Shown: positions 52,260 through 62,664 of the stretch, piece after piece | How the letters are laid out: every line of letters begins with the position of its first letter | Position numbering within the stretch: position 1 is the stretch's first letter | NCBI GenBank assembly: GCA_037176905.1 | Contig: JBBBWG010011113.1 | Location: 1 to 64,000, forward strand | DNA length: 64,000 nucleotides | DNA from: Azolla pinnata | Taxonomy: Eukaryota; Streptophyta; Polypodiopsida; Salviniales; Salviniaceae | Direction: 5' to 3' | The notes under the pieces: model-generated | Databases searched by the model: none | The model's input: only the letters and a program-made list of their open reading frames with translations | What the model was told of the DNA's origin: nothing | Position numbers and translations under genes: made by a program

Positions 52260-53721
52260 GCCTTTAAATAGCTGCAGTGAAAGAATATACTGAGCAATAT
52301 TATGAACACTGGGGGCTATGGTATTGAATTAACCCACACCACACTCCCAAAACAGCTGGAACAGGTAGAAATACATGAAGAGAAGAGAGAACGAAATGGT
52401 CCTGATCAAAATCCAAAATGACAGGCATGCAGTGATGATTTTGGCAAGGAGATATCCATGTAGAGACATGCATACATTCATACATGCACACATACTGCAA
52501 TATGTGCAGTGTATGTATCCATCTCTGGATCTCACTGTAGAAAAAATCCTCATGGTGTTCAAGAGGATTTGGATCATTTGCTTATGCACTAAACTGCTGC
52601 TTGAGGTTTTGGTGTCCTAACTAGTTGATTAGCAGAGATCTTTGAAATTGGTTGAAGCTGCCAAAATCGTTCTCACAAAGTCCTGATGTATTCTTGTTTA
52701 CAGAGGAGAAGGAGAATATGGGGCAACATCATTGGAAGTGATGGAACGGTTCAATGGGTTAGTAATGTTGAATCCCATGTGTAAACTAGGTACCCTATTT
52801 GATTCTCCTCTATGTATGTATATATACACCCACTAGAGGCACTAAAAGGCGATCATGTTCTGGAAACGTTATGCAATGCCAACTTCAGATGGCATCTTCT
52901 GTCAAATCCGAAGAAAGGATTACGATCTACCTAAGATCAGCTAACTCAATATTTTTAAGAAATCCCTGGTGATCAGAATAATGGGAAGAACCTTTTGATT
53001 TACTTTTGGGTGCTCATTCGGGTGCATTCTTTGTGTTGCTTATAATTATTAGTCATCGGGGATTCACCTTGAATATAAGAATGCTGAGTTGACATGGTAG
53101 GGTATGTATGATTCACTATAAGAATGCTGCCAATAATTCGGAATAATGTTCCAGTTTACTTTTGTGTGTTTTATTTGAGGTGAGGTGTGTGCTTCATCTC
53201 GCTTATAGCTATTATTGTTCAGGGTTTCATGAATGTTGAGTTCACAACGCAGATCATGATTCAGCAATCTATCATTAAAGAGAGAGACCGTTTAAGTGTG
53301 TTTGTGCTTTAACAATGATTTTTTGCTATACCGGTTCCAAACACATCCTAGTACTTATGCCTAGGAAAACAGTAACCATAGAGTGATTTATTCCCAAGCA
53401 TCTATGAAACAAGTGCAAAAGATTTAGGGAGTAGAAAGTCAAAGGTAAAAGTAGCCAAGGATAAAATGTTGGCAGAAATTATTCATTAGAGATTGCAAGG
53501 GAGCGAATGTCTTCCTTTGATGATGAATGAATGTTGTTGGCATCTACAAAGGAGGCCAGAACAGGTTTAGGGTTCATCAAAAGAAATTCAGTACTTTTTC
53601 TGTACTTAACAACAAAATCATTTTTTTATGAGTATGGCCAAGTGAAATCCTCTGTTTTTTCGGGGGTGGAGCTTGAACCCCCAAGCGGCAGCGACAGCGA
53701 CAGCGCCAGCGACAGCGGGCG
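52260..53721. other. spacer between the PPR and double methyltransferase genes
   Basis: About 1.5 kb. The left part is likely PPR 3' UTR. No coding region is supported except low-complexity GCGACA repeats (53686-53716) just before the next ATG. Confidence 0.5.
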
Positions 53722-56700
53722 ATGGACACAGAAGCACAAGCGAGCAAACAGATACTTATTTATCCTCCTCGTACAGATCTCGTCTCAGATTTCTGGCGTG
53801 GTATGAAAAAACGCTATTTTCCCAACCTTTCCTCTGTTTTCTGTCAAACCAGAGCAAGACTTGTGTGTTTGGCTAGAGAAACAAAGTGATGGGGCTATGC
53901 CTGAGATAAGAAATGTTATCATCACTGAGCATACGCACATCCGTATGTAAATATGCATTTGTGTAAGTTTTTGTTAACCGTAGTACATTAATATGTGTGC
54001 TACACACAGTTATTGTGCGCGGATTCGCTCATGATTTCTTTCTGGCTAGGAATTTGATTATTAAAGTATGAGAGAAACAGAATTTCTGGAGTTTTTATCA
54101 GGTTCCAAGTTTTTCCGTGATAACGTACTGGGGGAAACATATTTTTTGCTCTGGATCAATGTGATAACATTTGTATATCAGCATAAGAATACACTACTGT
54201 TCTTGCTAGTAAGTCGATCTATCAACATGTGCAGATAAGTACGAGAAAGATGCAAAAAAATACTGGGAAACATTCTATAAGCGGAATACAGATAAGGTTT
54301 TCTCTATTCTTTGCTCTTAATGACCATTCTTATATTATGTTTTATTTATTAACTGAATTTACGCATTGTAGTTTTTCAAAGATAGGCATTACCTTCACAA
54401 AGAATGGGGAAATTATTTTGAGAAAGCGGTGAGTGGGCCATTTTTATAGTGTTGTTTTACGTGCTGATATGTCAAAGGAAACTTTTGTTTTTATAACAGA
54501 TATTAACCTTGGTTTAATGCACTGGATGATTGGCTTATATGTACAGCTTAGAAATTCATGCTCTGGTAATCCACCTGTAATATCAGATGGAAATTCAGGT
54601 CATTCATGTGCTGTTTTGGAGGTATGTCATATGTGTGATTATGGCCTAATCTCTTCTGTTGAGGTTTCTTGATTGCATTTCGAAGCATACTTTTAGGCTA
54701 ATTCTAAGTAATGCTATTCTGTAGCAGATAGGATGTGGAGTCGGCAACAGTGTGTTTCCACTTCTAGAGACATATCCAAATTTATTCATTTATGCTTCTG
54801 ACTTTTCAGCTAAGGCCATCGACTTGTTAAAGGTGCACTTACACATACATATTTTTTAATGCTTCAGAACTTCAGAAATCTGGTTTTCGTTTTCTTACAT
54901 CTTTCTTAACAAATGCAGGCACATAAAGATTACATAGAGGAGAAAATTCATGCATTTGTTTGTGATGTTACTTGTGATGACTTAACCTCCGTTATTCCTG
55001 TTCATTCAATTGATATTGTTACATTGGTAAGTCTGTTTTTATTTTCATATAGAGAACTGTTGTGCATAAACCTTCACATATCTTTATTTCAAGTGCTCTT
55101 TTTCATGTTGTTCAAAGGTCTTCTGTCTATCAGCAATATCTCCACAAAAGATGCCTTTTGTGCTTCGAAATATAAAGAAAGTGTTGAAGGTATGTCTAGA
55201 ACCAATAAACTGCAGCTTCACCATGGATTTGGCTCATTTCATTATCTGTCTTATCTCGGCAATATCTTCCTGTTTTAGTCCACAAGTCACGTGCTAGTGA
55301 GAGACTATGCCTCTGGCGACCTTGCCCAGGTACACTTTCTGCATCAATGATTAGTTTTTCTTTTTAGCAAAAAGCACTAAAGTATTTTTTGAAGGTACAT
55401 TCTGACGGAGGACATGGTATGCCTTCAACTCTGAGATGGAAACTAATTATTCTTGTACTTCACTCAATTAGGAGCGGCTATCCAATAAACTACAGAAGAT
55501 CAGTGATAATTTCTATGTCAGAAGTGATGGCACTGTGAGTATCATATCCTCACTTTGATTTGTTCCAGATTGTCAAAAAAATGTTTTATCCAGAGTCATT
55601 GATATATGCTTGAATTGAGATTTTTTCTGTTTAGCGTGCATATTATTTTACAGAGGGCATGCTACATAATCTTTTTAAATCGGAAGGCTTCAATTGTGAG
55701 GCAATCAAGGTCCATGAGAGAAAAATAGAAAATAGAGCTAGAGAGATTACAATGAACAGGTTGATCAAGAATACATGTTTAGCTGCTCCGTTTATATATT
55801 TATCCATGAAGGTTATTATAAACTCATTTAGTTCTCTTCCCTGCAGACGTTGGATTCAGGGTGTCTTTAGCAACTTGAACAGTAAAGATGCAGAGGACGT
55901 GAAACTTTCAGGTACATGCATATGAAAGAATCACAATTAATATTTGTATGCATGTTTTCTTAATGCGGTGCATGTTTTATCATAATCTGACTTCTTATTT
56001 CAAAGAATTTGTCAGATGTAGTCAAATGTTGTAGCCATAATAGTTATGAAAATATCAAAGAGAAACTGAAGTATGAAAATGATAGCAAATAGAGCTTTTG
56101 AAAATTTTTGATTCGCTCCTGTTCACAAGACTGGCAACTCACTGTAAACCATCATTCACTTTACATTCTCTCATAGCTTATGAATCGGAAGTCTAACATC
56201 ATGCTTAAATTACACTTATGTCCGAGATGGTCTACATATGAACTTCGTAATAATTTACTGATGCTTTTATTTATGGTGTCTGTTGTACATTCCACTTATC
56301 TTCTACTCTGTTTATTTTAGGTTTGGAAGATATAGATTTATCAGAGGGTGTTGCATCTGAAATTTTTGGGGTTCCTGAACTGGAGGTAGGTTGTATCCAT
56401 TCATCATCCCTAGGGAAGTAGATCAATGTAGACAATTCGATTGTTGTGATGATTCCAGGTCATGCCAATCCTTATAAATGGAAATGTTTTTCAAATTCGA
56501 ACCTTGCCGAAAGAGTATCAACATAGTTGCAAAGCAACAGGACTTATGTTGTGGGAATCAGCCCGTTTCCTTGCAAACCTTCTTGCGTCAAACAGCCAAA
56601 TCATTGTATCAAAGAAAGTTCTTGAGCTAGGTTGTGGTTCAGTAGGTATCTGCTCTATCATCGCATCCACAGTTGCTGATCTCGTAGTTGCCAGTGATGG

Positions 56701-57184
56701 AGATTCCAATGCATTGGCCCTTCTCGCAGACAATGTGAAGTCCAACAGAAAAATAATGAATCAAAATACCTTGCAAATCGAACACTTGGAATGGGGTTGT
56801 ACTGAGCATATAGAAAAGGTTCATATGCTCACTAACAGGAGAGGCTTTGATGTGATTATTGGAAGTGATGTAACATATGTTGCAGAGGCAGTGCCTTTAT
56901 TATTTGCTACAGCCAAGGCATTGATGGCTGAACCAACAGTGGGGAAGCCAGACCCCCTACTTATTCTATGCCATGTAGAAAGACATGTTAATGAACTAGA
57001 TATATTAAGCTCTGCAAGGAACTCTGGGTTCACACTTCATGGCAAATGGCCAGAGGAGATCTATGGTAATCAAAATGATTCTTTGAAAACATTAACAGCA
57101 CCACTTTTTCCTCATGGGCTAGGAGAATCTGAGTCAGTTGCTTTGATTCGTACTTTTTGTTTTAAACATTTGGATAGCATGTAA
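53722..57184 (+). CDS. two-domain methyltransferase: METTL2/6/8 (Trm140)-like tRNA m3C domain fused to a family-16 methyltransferase domain
   Basis: Thirteen exons: 53722-53800, 54235-54296, 54372-54428, 54547-54621, 54728-54832, 54919-55026, 55118-55189, 55279-55329, 55472-55534, 55635-55759, 55847-55911, 56321-56385 and 56459-57184, giving 550 residues. The N-terminal half has [30 protein letters not shown], the SAM loop [17 protein letters not shown] (92-108), [18 protein letters not shown] and [17 protein letters not shown], hallmarks of the enzymes that make 3-methylcytidine-32 in tRNA. The C-terminal half, nearly all one exon from residue 310, has a second SAM loop ELGCGSVG (365-372) and [11 protein letters not shown], typical of METTL21/FAM86-type protein methyltransferases. 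Arabidopsis At2g26200 has the same fusion and similar length. The start fits the conserved IYP...FWRDKYE region. Confidence 0.92.
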
Positions 57185-58774
57185 TCATTCGTGATTTATT
57201 AAAATTTTATATGATTCTTGCCTAGCCATTTCTTTGTGATGATTATTCTGTGAAAATAAAAAGAAGGTTTGGTTCGCATAGGCATTTGTCATCATGTATG
57301 ATTGATTTCTGAGGCTATGGAGACGTCCATGGTAGAAGCGAAATACAGTTCAGCCATCTTATTTCTCTCTTGTTATGTCAGCAACACAATGCTAGAACCT
57401 GTTGATACTGATCTACAATAAATTGCTCCGTTAATGGGTTAGGTTGTGTGGTGTGATCTTCATGCCATCTAGATTTCCTTAAAAGGTAGCTCTTACTATA
57501 GAGGTATTCTTTCAGAAGGCATGCTTAGTAATAAAGAGTCTGGTAAATTTAAGCAAAAAGTAATTGGGTAAAGTGATTGAAATTGATTTAGGGGACATTG
57601 CATGTCCTTAGTATTAAATAAAAGCATGGGTTCATACAAGGTCATTGATTTGGTGGTTTTCACATAGATGATGTGAGATGGGAAAGAGAGTCGAGTCAAA
57701 ATGATTTGAAATATTCCTGTTCCATAACATGAAGGTCTGAAGCTTGCCATGTTTAATTTGTATTTCCATTTTCACGAGGTAAAGGTTAAAGGCAGGTTTC
57801 CCAAAAATATGGTTCTTGAGAGCATGGGTAGAGATGGGTACAGTTGACGAATTCTAACCGTATGCTGAAGCAATATGTAAAATGAGTAATGTCTCAGTAA
57901 CCGTCATCCATATTATTGTTAGATTCTACACTCGGTAGTTGAGGAGATTACCCAGTTCTCATGGTAAACATTCTTGTACAGATTCTATGTACAGTTTAAG
58001 TGATTGAATCTCATGGTTTCAACAATCTGAAAAATTACTGAAATTTTGTAAAGACATGTTGCACTGTCATAACTCTCCCAGGACACTAAAGTTATGGCAA
58101 TTTATAAGAATTCTATGGATGAACCAACTGATATTTGTTGATTTCAGTTGTCGAGAAAAGTTTTCACATGTATTGATAGCTGTGATAGATTTGGTTACCC
58201 AAATTGTAGAAGATTTCGGCACCCATTTATATACTTCCAAAACTGCTGATTTAGTGAGATATGTAACTCTTTTGTACAGAGATATATGCATGTTCAAGCC
58301 ATTTAAAACGAGTGATAGCTAGAGTTATTATTCTGATGGCGAATATGTATACAAGCTGACCACTATTTACGAGAGGACAGTAACTGAATTGTTCCTGAAT
58401 TGTTCAAGGTCATTTCATATAAAGATGTCCTTGAGCACAGCTAAGGTTGTTGATGTATTTTTGTTTCAGGAGCTCTGTTCTCACGTCCTAGTCAAAACAA
58501 ACACAGCATAGTCAATTGTTGATTATAGGACAGCAAAACTCAAAGATAAGCTGAATATATTAACTAGTTCATAGGCCCATGATTCTATCCAAATAGGTTC
58601 TAGACTTCTCTAGTATGATTAGGATCAATGAACAATTCATTCCTCTACAGACAAAACCTTTTGGCACATAAATTAATAGGGTAGTAGTAATGTAGTTACC
58701 TGAAAGGTATTTGTAATAAGGCCCTGACTTGTAGTATGGCGCGAGTTTGTGGTGGCCTTCAAGCTGGTCAGTCT
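57185..58774. other. convergent intergenic region, no gene supported
   Basis: About 1.6 kb between the methyltransferase stop and the 3' end of the unresolved minus-strand gene. I see no domain, RNA gene or notable repeat. Confidence 0.5.
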
Positions 58775-59361
58775 TTACCGGGCGATTCTCACCACCCTTT
58801 TTCCCTCTAGCCCTTTGATTCTCCTTTTGATTTCCTTGCTTAGACACTCTCGAAGCCGGCGTGGTATCAGTACTAAGAAGATCACCACATATAGCAAATT
58901 CTTTTAATGTATTACATGTGCAATGCCAATAATCTTAAAGAAATGGACAACACCTGCTAATGTTAAAGCCAAGGACTTGAGGAACCAGACATACTTTGGA
59001 GTTACTCCTTCTGGTTCATTTTCATTCGTCAGTGGTTGGAGCTTTTCTACAAGTCTTTTGAGAATCCATTCCAATTGCTTTGTATCCTCTTCAATTCCTG
59101 ATGTATCAATCGTATCCTTAGTCCTAGCATTGTTATAATTACACCTCTCTTGCAATGGGGCATGTGTTGCAGAGACATTGACGTTATTGAGTTGACCTTC
59201 CCTTGAACAAGATTCCCTAGGTTTTTCTTCTTCACCAGAGGAATATCTACTGCTTGGTGTCGATGGCTTTATCACACCTTGGGGTGTGCCACTTCGGGCT
59301 GATTTTAACCGTTGTACATGGACACCATAGTAGGAAGTTGTGGGTGGATCTACAAAACTAC
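58775..59361 (-). CDS. 3' exons of an unrecognised gene
   Basis: I do not recognise the family. An exon of about 59361-58954 encodes a Ser/Glu-rich, low-complexity stretch (SARSGTPQGVIKPS, SSGEEEKPRE) that turns ordered towards its end (LEWILKRLVEKLQP, TPKYVWFLKSLALTLAG). A GTGTTG donor follows. A TTCTTAG acceptor opens a last exon (58872-58775) that stays in frame and ends LRECLSKEIKRRIKG...RVVRIAR, a basic tail, then stop. The upstream acceptor at 59362 needs a phase-1 preceding exon, which the candidate first exon at 61883-62083 does not provide, so at least one exon is missing or these are two genes. Confidence 0.4.
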
Positions 59362-59639
59362 CTGTTTACCAACTTCATTTATCAACAGTAAAATTTTTGA
59401 AGCAAATGTTCCTCATGCAACAGGACCTATGAAAACTTCATTTTCCCTTTGCAAATAGTCTTCAGCGTTTGTAACAGAGTTTTACATATAATCAAGAAAA
59501 CCATTGTGTTCAGTACATTTGCTCTACAGTCAACCATATCTAGTGTGTGTATGCATGCAATGTGTGCAATGTTTCGCATGTAATATGAGCATTTTGTGCA
59601 TATGTCAAAGTCAATATATGCGTGCACATGCATGTCTCG

Positions 59640-59850
59640 GTATTTTTAAGATTCAACAAACTTCAGTATATGTGTACACAATGCATATGTAACCTGATAT
59701 ATGCCTCGGTATGTTAAGAGTCCACAAGCTTCAGTATATCTGTACACAATGCTTCAGTATATGCATACACAATGCATATGTAACCTGGTATATGCCTCGG
59801 TATGTTAAAGAGTCCACAAGCTTCAGTATATGTGTACACAATGCATTTGT
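59640..59850. repeat. ATGCATATG-rich tandem repeat
   Basis: Units of about 65-95 bp share CACAATGCATATGTAACCTG, ATATGCCTCGGTATGTTAA and GAGTCCACAAGCTTCAGTAT, in about 2.5 copies. It sits in the presumed long intron of the unresolved minus-strand gene, or between two genes. Confidence 0.75.
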
Positions 59851-60279
59851 AAGGATACAATCTGATTTTATACATGCATGTACAGATGCAACATCTGTAT
59901 CTGTATGTGTATACATATAATGTTAAGAATCCATTGCAACAAGTTGAATGTGCATGAAGATGCAATGTATGTATGGGTCCATCTATACAGTCTGCGCATT
60001 GGAACAAGTTGAATGTGTATGCATGCAAGCAGAAGTCAGATCAAATCTTTAAATGATTATATCAATGTAATGAGTAGAAACAAATCAAATATTCCTCGAT
60101 ACACAATCACAATGCTTAATATTGGAATGTAAATTATGCATTTAGGCATGTAGGGATGATGCTAGGTATGCGGGTAAAACCTGCCAGGATGAAACATCAG
60201 GATACAATGTAGGTGTGATGTGCGCCAATGCAATGACGTCATGGGTGTCTGGATGCAAATGTTTTATATTAACTCGCTC

Positions 60280-60455
60280 GCATGTGTGTACATGGAAGGA
60301 TGCAATGTGTGCACATGGAAGAATGCAACGAATGTACATAACATGGAAGGATGTGAAGAGTGTACATACACAGAAAGATGCAATGAGAATATACATACAC
60401 GGAAGGGATGCAATGCATGCATGTACATGGAAGGATGCAATGTATGTAGGTATGA
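60280..60455. repeat. GGAAGGATGCAATG minisatellite
   Basis: Five to six imperfect copies of a roughly 25-37 bp unit, ACATGGAAGGATGCAATG plus a variable TGTACATAC spacer. Unit length varies, so the array is old or unstable. Confidence 0.75.
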
Positions 60456-60649
60456 GACAGTAGCCTACTGTTATGCAGACCTTCATCGAGGCTAAGTTGG
60501 GGGGGCAGGGTGGGGGTTGTGTTGCGCAGCCGCATGTGGCCTAGTTGATTACGGCAATCGATCAGTGTCTTGGTGAGCACTGCACACCGGCCTTGATCAG
60601 CCCTTTGATCTCTACCCTCTCCTTCTCGATAGTAGATCTGCCTCTACAA

Positions 60650-61370
60650 AAGACAAGATGTTAGATCAAATTTAGACCTAAATAACAGCTGCTGTCGTCT
60701 GCCCTAGATTTGCAAACACAGAACTGCTCAACAGCCACCCACATTATCAGCCTCTACAGACATGGGTGTTTGATCGATTTTAGAATGAGATGACAGTTTC
60801 TGCGATCTGCCCCTAAATTTGCACAAATAGATCTATATGACAGTTTTTGCGATCTCTGGCCTAAATTTGGAAACAGAAATCCACATCTACTGCTCAACAG
60901 AAAGCCTCTACACAGAATGAGATGTTAGATCACATTTAGACCTAAATGACAGTTTCTGAGATCTGCCCCTAAATTTGCACAAATAGCCCTACATGACAGT
61001 TTCTGCGAACTCTACCCTACAATTTGCACAAATAGACCTAAATGACAGTTTCTTCGATCTCTGCCCTGAATTTGGAAACAGAAATCCACATCTACTGCTC
61101 AACAGAAAGCCACCCACATTAGCCGCCTCTAAAATGCCAGTTTTTGTCATCTGCCATAAACCTGCAAAATAAGACCTATATGCCAGTTTCTGTGATCTCT
61201 GCCCTAAATTTGGAAACACAGGTTCCACATCTACTGCTCAACAGAAAACACCCCACATCAGCCGCCTCTAAGCACGATGAGATGTTAGATCAATTTCGGA
61301 CCTAAAAAACATTGTCTATGGTCTCTGCCCTAAATTTGCTAACACAGGCAGATCCACGTCTGGTCAACAG
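60650..61370. repeat. complex array of GACCTAAATGACAGTTTCTG units
   Basis: About ten variants of a roughly 50-bp block (GACCTAAATGACAGTTTCTG, GATCTCTGCCCTAAATTTG) are nested with a second block (CCACATCTACTGCTCAACAG) and a third (GATGAGATGTTAGATCA). The mixture repeats as larger modules of about 150-220 bp. This is a higher-order, partly decayed minisatellite. Confidence 0.8.
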
Positions 61371-61375
61371 AGAAC

Positions 61376-61850
61376 ACCCACATTAGCCCTAACCTTGGGG
61401 AAGAACCATGTTCCCAGGAAAAAAAGCCTGATTTTTTGAGATTAGGATTAACCATCCACAACTGTAACACGTCAAGACACGCACTTCTAGGTCCAGATTC
61501 ACACAATTCAGGCAATAGGGTACAGAAAACACCCACATTAGCCCTAACCTTGGGGAAGAACCATGTTCCCAGGAAAAAAAGCCTGATTTTTTGAGATTAG
61601 GATTAACCATCCACAACTGTAACACGTCAAGACACGCACTTCTAGGTCCAGATTCAAACAATGCAGGCAACAGGGTACAGAGAGCACCCACATTAGCCCT
61701 AACCTCGGGGAAGAACCGTGTTCCTGCAGAACAGTACTCCCCGGGTAAAAATGCCTGATTTTGAGATTAGGGTTAGCCATCCACACAACTGCAACTCGCC
61801 AAGACACACAGTTCTAGGTCAAGATTCACACAATGCAGAGCAAAAGGGCA
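61376..61850. repeat. 155-bp tandem repeat, three copies
   Basis: Units start ACCCACATTAGCCCTAACC at 61376, 61531 and 61686. The first two are almost identical over 155 bp. The third is more diverged and carries an insertion (near 61727-61742). The array ends about 30 bp before the candidate first exon on the minus strand. Confidence 0.92.
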
Positions 61851-61882
61851 GTTAGGGTTTGGTGGAGGGGTCGTGCTCTCAC

Positions 61883-62083
61883 CTCTGTACTGGTGTGCGA
61901 GCCGGAGCTGCCGTTGTCATAGACGTAGAATTTGCCGTACTGCATGTTGGAGGTCTGCCATGAGGATGCAAGAGCCGCGGTTCCTGCAGCCTGCACTGCT
62001 GCTGCTGCTGTTGATGTGGCTGATGTTGCTGCCTGTGTATTCGGGCTATGGCGGGCTATTGCTTCCTGTGTAGACAGCTCCAT
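61883..62083 (-). CDS. candidate first exon of an unrecognised gene
   Basis: From the ATG at 62083 the minus strand encodes 67 residues (MELSTQEAIARHSPNTQ..., an Ala/Thr-rich run, then MQYGKFYVYDNGSSGSHT) up to a good GAG|GTGAGA donor at 61882. No family is recognised. It may belong with the exons at 58775-59361, but the phases do not match without a further exon. Confidence 0.4.
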
Positions 62084-62664
62084 CGTTTCATGTCTTTCTG
62101 CACTGGCCCTTCTTCTATCTCTCGCCTTCTGTGCCTCTCTTCTCTCTCTCTCTCTCTCTCCCTTTTATCTCCCGCTTTCTCTCTCTGTCACACGAAGGTC
62201 TGTTCTGCAAAACCCCTCCCCTGCGCAGGAATCCATGGCTTTCAGAGACACATGTTTGTTTGCAGGCAGAGGGAAGCAGGGATTCGGAAAGGGGATGGAG
62301 AAAAGGAGAAGGAACAGGGGAAGGAATGAAGGGCCATGGATGTGGGCAACTGCCATTCCCCCATCCCACCAGCGTATACATACGTGGCCGTACATACGCA
62401 CACGTGTACGGATACGTATGTATACGCTCCCACCCATCTGTCTGCGCACATGGGCATCCGCGCATCGCTTGCTACAGTCGAGCTCCTCGGAGGTTTCCAT
62501 GGCTTCTTCTCCTCAGGGAAGAGGCGCTCCATGTCGAAGACGAGGAAGATGAGGAAGAAAGAAGAAGCTGTGGTATGCGGATCATGTCTTTCTCGCTGCA
62601 ATCCTCGCCCACCCCCACGCCTTGCTTCCATCTGCAGGATGCTCCTCCATCATCGAGAACCAAG
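62084..62664. promoter_or_regulatory. short bidirectional promoter region with (CT)n tract
   Basis: Only about 580 bp separate the minus-strand ATG at 62083 from the plus-strand PPR ATG at 62665. It contains a CT run (62137-62162) and TACGTATGTATACG-type sequence near 62380-62430. A CTGCAG (62632-62637) just before the PPR ATG could be a splice acceptor from an upstream leader exon. Confidence 0.45.
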
